The position numbers were made by a program, and so were the translations under genes. This document shows, piece by piece, positions 59,143 to 64,000 of a DNA stretch of 64,000 bases. The stretch comes from Streptomyces mobaraensis. Its GTDB lineage: Bacteria > Actinomycetota > Actinomycetes > Streptomycetales > Streptomycetaceae. The notes beneath the pieces were generated by a model that made no database searches, was not told the DNA's origin, and saw only the letters and a list, made by a program, of their open reading frames with translations. The stretch spans positions 1,178,001 to 1,242,000 of the forward strand of contig NZ_CP083590.1 in the NCBI RefSeq assembly GCF_020099395.1, written 5' to 3'. Each line of letters starts with the position of its first letter. The stretch's first letter is position 1.

Positions 59143-61332
59143 TCAGTCCTTGAAGAACTCCCCCCGCTCCGCCTTCTCCAGCAGCAGCGGTGACGGCGCG
59201 AAGCGGTCGCCGTACGCCGCCTGGAGCTCGCGGGCGCGAGCGGTGAAGCCGGCCGGGCCGCCGGGGTAGCCGTTGATGTACTGGAGGGCGCCGCCGGTCC
59301 AGCCGGGGAAGCCGATGCCGAGGAGGGAGCCGATGTTGGCGTCGGCGACCGAGGTGAGGACGCCCTCCTCCAGGCAGCGGACGGTGTCCAGCGCCTCGGC
59401 GAACAGCATCCGCTCCTGGAGTTCCGTCAGGGAGATGTCGGCCGGCCTGGTCTCCTTGACCTTGCCGAAGTGCTCGGCCAGGCCCGGCCACAGGCCCGTC
59501 CGGCGGCCGTCCTCGTAATCGTAGAAGCCGGCGCCGCCCGCGCGGCCGGTGCGGCCGAACTCGTCGATCATCCGGTCGATGACGGCGTCCGCCGGGTGCG
59601 GGGTCCAGGTGCCGCCGGCCGCCTCGGTGGCGCGGCGGGCCTCCTCGCGGATGCGGCGGGGCAGGGTGAGGGTGAGCTCGTCCATCAGGGAGAGCACCTT
59701 GGCGGGGTAGCCGGCCTGAGCGGCGGCCTGTTCCACGGTGGCGGCGGGGACGCCCTCGCCGATCATGGCGACGCCCTCGGAGATGAACCGGCCGATGACG
59801 CGCGAGGTGAAGAAGCCGCGCGAGTCGTTGACGACGATGGGCGTCTTCCGGAGCTGCCGCACCAGGTCGAAGGCGCGGGCCAGGGCCTCGTCGCCGGTGC
59901 GCTCGCCCTTGATGATCTCGATGAGCGGCATTTTGTCGACGGGCGAGAAGAAGTGCAGCCCGACGAAGTCGGCGGGCCGCTCGACGCCCTCGGCGAGCAG
60001 GGTGATGGGCAGGGTCGAGGTGTTGGAGCAGAGCAGGGCGTCGGGGGCGACGACGTGCTGGATCTCCTGGAACACCTTGTGCTTCAGGGCCGGGTCCTCG
60101 AAGACGGCCTCGATGACGGCGTCGCAGCCGGCCAGGTCGGCCGGGTCGGCGGTGGGGGTGATGCGGGCGAGCAGCGCGTCCCGCCGCTCCTCCGTCGTCC
60201 GTCCCTTGGCCAGGGCCTTGGCGAGCAGCCCGGCCGAGTACTCCTTGCCCTTGCGGGCGTTGTCGAGCGAGACGTCCTTGAGGACGACGTCGATGCCGGC
60301 GCGGGCGCAGGCGTAGGCGATGCCGGCGCCCATCATCCCGGCGCCCAGGACGGCGGCCTTGCGGACCTTCCGCTGCTCCGGCCCGGCGGGCCGGCTGCGG
60401 CCGGCGTTGACCGCCTGGAGGTCGAAGAAGAACGCCTGGATCATGTTCTTGCTCGTCTGCCCGGTGGCCAGGTCCACGAAGTACCGGGACTCGATGGTCG
60501 AGGCGGTCTCGAAGTCGACCTGGGCCCCCTCGACGGCCGCGGCGAGGATGTTGCGGGGGGCCGGGTAGGGGGCGCCCGACGTCTGCTTGACGAGCGTCGC
60601 CGGGAAGGCGGGCAGATTGGCGGCGAGGGCCGGGTGGGACGGCGTCCCGCCGGGCATCTTGTAGCCGTCGGTGTCCCAGGGCTGCCGCGACTCGGGATGG
60701 GTGAGGACGAACTCCCGTGCCTTGGCGAGGAGTTCGTCGGGGCTGTCGACGACCTCGTGGACGAGTCCGGCCTCCAGCGCCCGCCGGGGGCTGTACTGGG
60801 TGCCCTGGACGAGGACCTTCAGCAGCGCGTCGGCGATGCCCAGGAGGCGTACGGTACGGGTGACGCCACCGCCGCCGGGCAGCAGGCCGAGGGTGACCTC
60901 CGGCAGTCCGAACTTCGCGCCGGGCGCGTCGAGGGCGATCCGGTGGTGGCAGGCGAGGGCGATCTCGTACCCCCCGCCGAGCGCCGCGCCGTTGAGGGCG
61001 GCGACGACCGGGACGCCGAGGGTCTCGATGCGGCGCAGGTCGCGCTTGAGCTCCTGGGTGGCCCGGAACGCGGTCTCCGCGTCCTCCGGCCGGAGCGCGA
61101 TGAGCTCGCGGAGGTCACCACCGGCGAAGAAGGTCTTCTTCGCGGAAGTGAAGATCACACCGCGGACGGACTCCCGCTCGGCCTCCAGGCGGTCGGCGAC
61201 CGCCGTGAGGGAGGACTGGAAGTTCCGGTTCATGGTGTTGGCGGACTGATTCGGGTCGTCGAGGACGAGGGTGACGATGCCGTCGGCGTCCTGTTCCCAG
61301 CGGATGGTCTCGGCGGGGCTGGTGGTGCTCAT
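59143..61332 (-). CDS. Multifunctional fatty-acid oxidation protein (enoyl-CoA hydratase / 3-hydroxyacyl-CoA dehydrogenase)
   Basis: The 729-aa protein joins an N-terminal crotonase domain ([48 protein letters not shown]) to an NAD-dependent 3-hydroxyacyl-CoA dehydrogenase ([43 protein letters not shown]). It performs steps 2 and 3 of beta-oxidation and works with the thiolase upstream. ATG 61332 has AGGAG 9 nt upstream. Confidence 0.93.
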   Translation of the reverse strand: MSTTSPAETIRWEQDADGIVTLVLDDPNQSANTMNRNFQSSLTAVADRLEAERESVRGVIFTSAKKTFFAGGDLRELIALRPEDAETAFRATQELKRDLRRIETLGVPVVAALNGAALGGGYEIALACHHRIALDAPGAKFGLPEVTLGLLPGGGGVTRTVRLLGIADALLKVLVQGTQYSPRRALEAGLVHEVVDSPDELLAKAREFVLTHPESRQPWDTDGYKMPGGTPSHPALAANLPAFPATLVKQTSGAPYPAPRNILAAAVEGAQVDFETASTIESRYFVDLATGQTSKNMIQAFFFDLQAVNAGRSRPAGPEQRKVRKAAVLGAGMMGAGIAYACARAGIDVVLKDVSLDNARKGKEYSAGLLAKALAKGRTTEERRDALLARITPTADPADLAGCDAVIEAVFEDPALKHKVFQEIQHVVAPDALLCSNTSTLPITLLAEGVERPADFVGLHFFSPVDKMPLIEIIKGERTGDEALARAFDLVRQLRKTPIVVNDSRGFFTSRVIGRFISEGVAMIGEGVPAATVEQAAAQAGYPAKVLSLMDELTLTLPRRIREEARRATEAAGGTWTPHPADAVIDRMIDEFGRTGRAGGAGFYDYEDGRRTGLWPGLAEHFGKVKETRPADISLTELQERMLFAEALDTVRCLEEGVLTSVADANIGSLLGIGFPGWTGGALQYINGYPGGPAGFTARARELQAAYGDRFAPSPLLLEKAERGEFFKD

Positions 61333-61415
61333 GGTGGTGGTCTCCTGGAAGTCTGGGCGGCGGGTGCGGCTTGCCGTCGGCGGCCGGGCGATCGGGAGGG
61401 TCGGGATCGGCCGCG

Positions 61416-62630
61416 TCAGAGGCGCTCGACGACGGTGGCGACGCCCATCCCCCCGCCCACGCACAGCGTGACCAGCCCGTACCGCTTGCCCTGCCGCTCC
61501 AGTTCGTCGACGACCGTGCCCAGGAGCATCGCCCCGGTGGCGCCGAGCGGGTGGCCGAGGGCGATGGCCCCGCCGTTGACGTTGATCTTCTCCAGGCCGA
61601 TGCCCATGTCGTCGGCGAAGCGCAGCACGACGGCGGCGAACGCCTCGTTCATCTCGACGAGGTCGATGTCGTCGATGGTCAGCCCGGCTTTGGCCAGGGC
61701 CTTGCGGCAGGCGGGCGCGGGGCCGGTGAGCATGATGGTCGGCTCGGAGCCGGAGACGGCGGCGGAGACGATCCGGGCGCGTGGGGTGAGTCCGTAGCGC
61801 TCGCCGGTCCGCTCGTTGCCGATGGCGACGAGGGCGGCGCCGTCGACGATGCCGGAGGAGTTGCCGGCGTGGTGGACGTGGTCGATCCGCTCCACCCAGT
61901 GGTACTTGGCCAGGGCCACGGCGTCGAAGCCGGCCGCCTCGCCGATGCCGGCGAAGGACGGCTTGAGCTTGGCGAGGGTCTCGGGGGTGGTGCCGGGGCG
62001 CAGGTGCTCGTCGCGGTCGAGGACGACGAGACCGTTGCGGTCGCGAACCGGGACGACGGAGCGGTCGAAGCGGCCCTCCTTCCAGGCCCGGGCGGCGTTC
62101 TCCTGGGAGCGGGCGGCGAAGGCGTCGACGTCGTGGCGGGTGTAGCCGCCGAGGGTGGCGATGAGGTCGGCGCTGACGCCCTGGGGGACGAAGCCGGTGG
62201 CGAAGTTGGTCATCGGGTCGCCGAACCAGGCACCGCCGTCGGAGGCCATGGGCACCCGGGACATGGACTCGACGCCGCCCGCGAGGACCAGGTCCTCCCA
62301 CCCCGAACGTACCTTTGCGGCGGCCGTGTTGACGGCTTCGAGGCCGGAGGCACAGAAGCGGTTCTGCTGGACGCCGGCGACGGTCTCGGGCAGCCCCGCG
62401 GCGACGGCGGCGATCCGCGCGATGTCCGAGCCCTGCTCGCCGACCGGGCTGACCACGCCGAGCACGATGTCGTCGATCGCGGCCGGGTCGAGGTCCGGGA
62501 AGCGGCGCCGCAGCTCGTGGAGGAGTCCGACGACGAGGTCGATGGGCTTGGTGCCGTGCAGGGAGCCGTTCGCCTTGCCGCGGCCCCTGGGGGTGCGGAT
62601 GGCGTCGTAGACGTACGCTTCGGTGCTCAA
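61416..62630 (-). CDS. Acetyl-CoA acyltransferase (thiolase)
   Basis: The 404-aa thiolase has the acyl-binding Cys in [14 protein letters not shown] (about residue 88-90), the catalytic [11 protein letters not shown]is and the second Cys in [13 protein letters not shown]. It performs the last step of beta-oxidation. TTG 62630 is chosen because family members begin [15 protein letters not shown], with AGGAAGG upstream. It is the partner of the hydratase/dehydrogenase gene downstream. Confidence 0.93.
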   Translation of the reverse strand: MSTEAYVYDAIRTPRGRGKANGSLHGTKPIDLVVGLLHELRRRFPDLDPAAIDDIVLGVVSPVGEQGSDIARIAAVAAGLPETVAGVQQNRFCASGLEAVNTAAAKVRSGWEDLVLAGGVESMSRVPMASDGGAWFGDPMTNFATGFVPQGVSADLIATLGGYTRHDVDAFAARSQENAARAWKEGRFDRSVVPVRDRNGLVVLDRDEHLRPGTTPETLAKLKPSFAGIGEAAGFDAVALAKYHWVERIDHVHHAGNSSGIVDGAALVAIGNERTGERYGLTPRARIVSAAVSGSEPTIMLTGPAPACRKALAKAGLTIDDIDLVEMNEAFAAVVLRFADDMGIGLEKINVNGGAIALGHPLGATGAMLLGTVVDELERQGKRYGLVTLCVGGGMGVATVVERL

Positions 62631-62671
62631 GTTCGGCAACCTTCCTGGGTGCGTGGGAGGGGTGGGGACGG

Positions 62672-63826
62672 TCAGGCCAGCAGCGAACGGCCGATGATCT
62701 CCTTCATGATCTCGGTCGTGCCGCCGTAGATCGTCTGGATCCGGCCGTCGGTGAAGGCCCGGGCGACCGGGTACTCGGCCATATAGCCGTACCCGCCGTG
62801 CAGTTGGAGGCACCGGTCGGCGACGCGCTTCTGCAGCTCGGTCGCCCACCACTTGGCCATCGAGGCGTGCTCGGCATCCAGCCGCCCGTCGGTGTGCTCC
62901 GCCACGCAGCGGTCGACGAAGGCCCGGGTGACGGCGCACTCGGTGGCCATCTCCGCGAGCTCGAAGCGGATGTGCTGGAACCGGGCGAGCGGCCGGCCGA
63001 ACGCCTCGCGCTCCTTGACGTACCGCGTGGTGATCTCCACGAGGTGTTCGGCGACGGCCGCGGCGGAGACGGCGATCTGCAGCCGCTCCTGCGGGAGGTT
63101 GGCCATGAGGTGGCCGAACGCGCCGTGCAGGTCTCCGAGCAGGTTCTCCTTGGGGACGCGGACGTCGTCGAAGAAGAGTTCGGCGGTGTCCTGCGCCTTC
63201 TGCCCGATCTTGGCGAGGTTCCGGCCGCGCTCGAACCCTTCCATGCCGCGCTCGACGACGAGCAGGCTGAGCCCCCTGGCCCCGCCCTCGGGGGTGGTCC
63301 GGGCCACGACGATCACCAGGTCGGCGAGGATCCCGTTGGAGATGAACGTCTTGGAGCCGTTGAGCAGCCAGTGGTCGCCCGCGTCCACGGCCGTCGTACG
63401 GATCCCCTGCAGGTCGGAGCCGGCCCCGGGCTCGGTCATGGCGATGGCGGTGACGATCTCGCCACTGCAGAAGCCGGGCAGCCAGCGCCGCTTCTGCTCC
63501 TCGGTGGCGAGGCCGGTGAGGTACGGCCCGATGATGTCGTTGTGCAGCCCGGCGGCGAACCCGGCCACGCCCGCGCGGGCGAACTCCTCGGCGAGGACGA
63601 CGCCGAACCGGAAGTCCGGGGTGCCCCCGCCGCCGTACTCCTCGGGCACGGCGAGCCCGAGCAGCCCCTGCTTGCCGGCCGCCCGCCAGACGTCGCGGGA
63701 GACCACGCCGTCCTCCTCCCACCGCTCGTAGTGCGGCGCGACCTCCCGGTCGAGGAAGGTCCGGACGGTGGCCCGGAAGGCGTCGTGCCGGTCGTCGAAA
63801 AGCCGGCGCTCCATCGCTCGCATCAC
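62672..63826 (-). CDS. Acyl-CoA dehydrogenase
   Basis: The 384-aa flavoenzyme has [20 protein letters not shown] (FAD/substrate region), [19 protein letters not shown] and the C-terminal [18 protein letters not shown]. It catalyses the first step of beta-oxidation. GTG 63826 overlaps the CoA-transferase stop (GTGA), and AAGGGG lies 5 nt before it; ATG 63823 is immediately next. Chain-length specificity is not predictable. Confidence 0.93.
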   Translation of the reverse strand: MMRAMERRLFDDRHDAFRATVRTFLDREVAPHYERWEEDGVVSRDVWRAAGKQGLLGLAVPEEYGGGGTPDFRFGVVLAEEFARAGVAGFAAGLHNDIIGPYLTGLATEEQKRRWLPGFCSGEIVTAIAMTEPGAGSDLQGIRTTAVDAGDHWLLNGSKTFISNGILADLVIVVARTTPEGGARGLSLLVVERGMEGFERGRNLAKIGQKAQDTAELFFDDVRVPKENLLGDLHGAFGHLMANLPQERLQIAVSAAAVAEHLVEITTRYVKEREAFGRPLARFQHIRFELAEMATECAVTRAFVDRCVAEHTDGRLDAEHASMAKWWATELQKRVADRCLQLHGGYGYMAEYPVARAFTDGRIQTIYGGTTEIMKEIIGRSLLA

Positions 63827-64000
63827 TGCGGCCCCTTCTGTAGAAGTCCGGTCTGTAGAAGTCCGGGAACGTCCCAGTCGCGGGCGACCTCCTCGGTGTG
63901 CGCGCCGGGCGGCGCGGGCGGCCGGCGGAGGGAGCCGGGGGTGGCGGAGAAGCGGGGCGCGGGGGCGGGCTGGACGACGCCGTCGCGGTCGGCGAAGGTG
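63823..64000 (-). CDS. CaiB/BaiF-type CoA-transferase, C-terminal end (cut by the window edge)
   Basis: The last 59 residues ([20 protein letters not shown] to the end, with [20 protein letters not shown]) resemble the C-terminus of class III CoA-transferases. Codons for GLLQ occur twice in a row through a 15-bp duplication just before the stop. The gene overlaps the acyl-CoA dehydrogenase start, so it heads this beta-oxidation operon as seen here. Its start lies beyond the window. Confidence 0.65.
   Translation of the reverse strand, partial: TFADRDGVVQPAPAPRFSATPGSLRRPPAPPGAHTEEVARDWDVPGLLQTGLLQKGPQ

Noticed and set aside
1..64000. tRNA, rRNA or CRISPR arrays
   Set aside because: No cloverleaf-like sequence, rRNA signature or regularly spaced identical repeats with unique spacers was seen on reading.

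Overview
The window is high-G+C (roughly 70 % or more by eye) chromosomal DNA of a Streptomyces-type actinomycete. The indicators are gene families largely confined to that group (DUF397 / XRE / HATPase regulatory trios, DUF574 methyltransferase, SCO6745-type protein), frequent GTG and TTG starts, a complete hopanoid operon in the streptomycete order, and a poly(amino acid) synthetase of the Pls type. Much of the first 34 kb resembles, from memory, the SCO67xx region of S. coelicolor.

Layout. 1-6.5 kb: AlkB-like oxygenase, carboxymuconolactone-decarboxylase family protein, DUF574 methyltransferase, a DUF397/XRE/HATPase regulatory trio, SGNH hydrolase and a tyrosine/serine phosphatase, ending in a dispersed palindromic repeat. 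6.7-19.7 kb, all on the minus strand: the hopanoid operon, transcribed hpnC, hpnD, a 27-aa micro-gene, hpnE, polyprenyl diphosphate synthase, shc, hpnG, hpnH, ispG, dxs, hpnO-like aminotransferase. Two MEP-pathway genes are built in, so precursor supply and hopanoid side-chain chemistry sit in one unit. 20.1-27.2 kb, minus strand: a surface-polymer assembly operon (two CDP-alcohol phosphotransferases, nucleotidyltransferase, glycerol-1-phosphate-dehydrogenase-like protein, glycosyltransferase, ABC exporter), divergent from galE. 27.4-36.9 kb: galE, CDF metal transporter, idi, HATPase, enoyl-CoA hydratase, DJ-1/PfpI protein, GlxA-type regulator, SCO6745-family protein and tex, ending in the second copy of the dispersed repeat.

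37.1-42.3 kb is an accessory island with visibly lower G+C. It holds a divergent XRE-TPR regulator facing a chain of tiny overlapping ORFs, colliding transposase remnants, an SDR, an epoxide hydrolase broken by one amber codon, and a serine-recombinase remnant. 42.3-47.7 kb is a two-gene unit: a 1317-aa Pls-type synthetase whose adenylation pocket reads like a lysine code, followed by an M1 aminopeptidase. This is the most interesting locus, a candidate poly-lysine (or other cationic homopolymer) system with its own degrading enzyme.

48-58.9 kb: ABC-F ATPase, D-amino-acid-oxidase-like enzyme, tandem secreted Xaa-Pro dipeptidyl-peptidase paralogues, a secreted M1 peptidase, a MerR regulator with a microsatellite, a hemerythrin protein and a small membrane protein. 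59.1-64 kb, minus strand: a beta-oxidation operon (CoA-transferase end, acyl-CoA dehydrogenase, thiolase, multifunctional hydratase/dehydrogenase), cut by the window edge.

Across the window several start codons lie only 6-7 nt after a TANNNT -10-like hexamer, suggesting leaderless transcripts.
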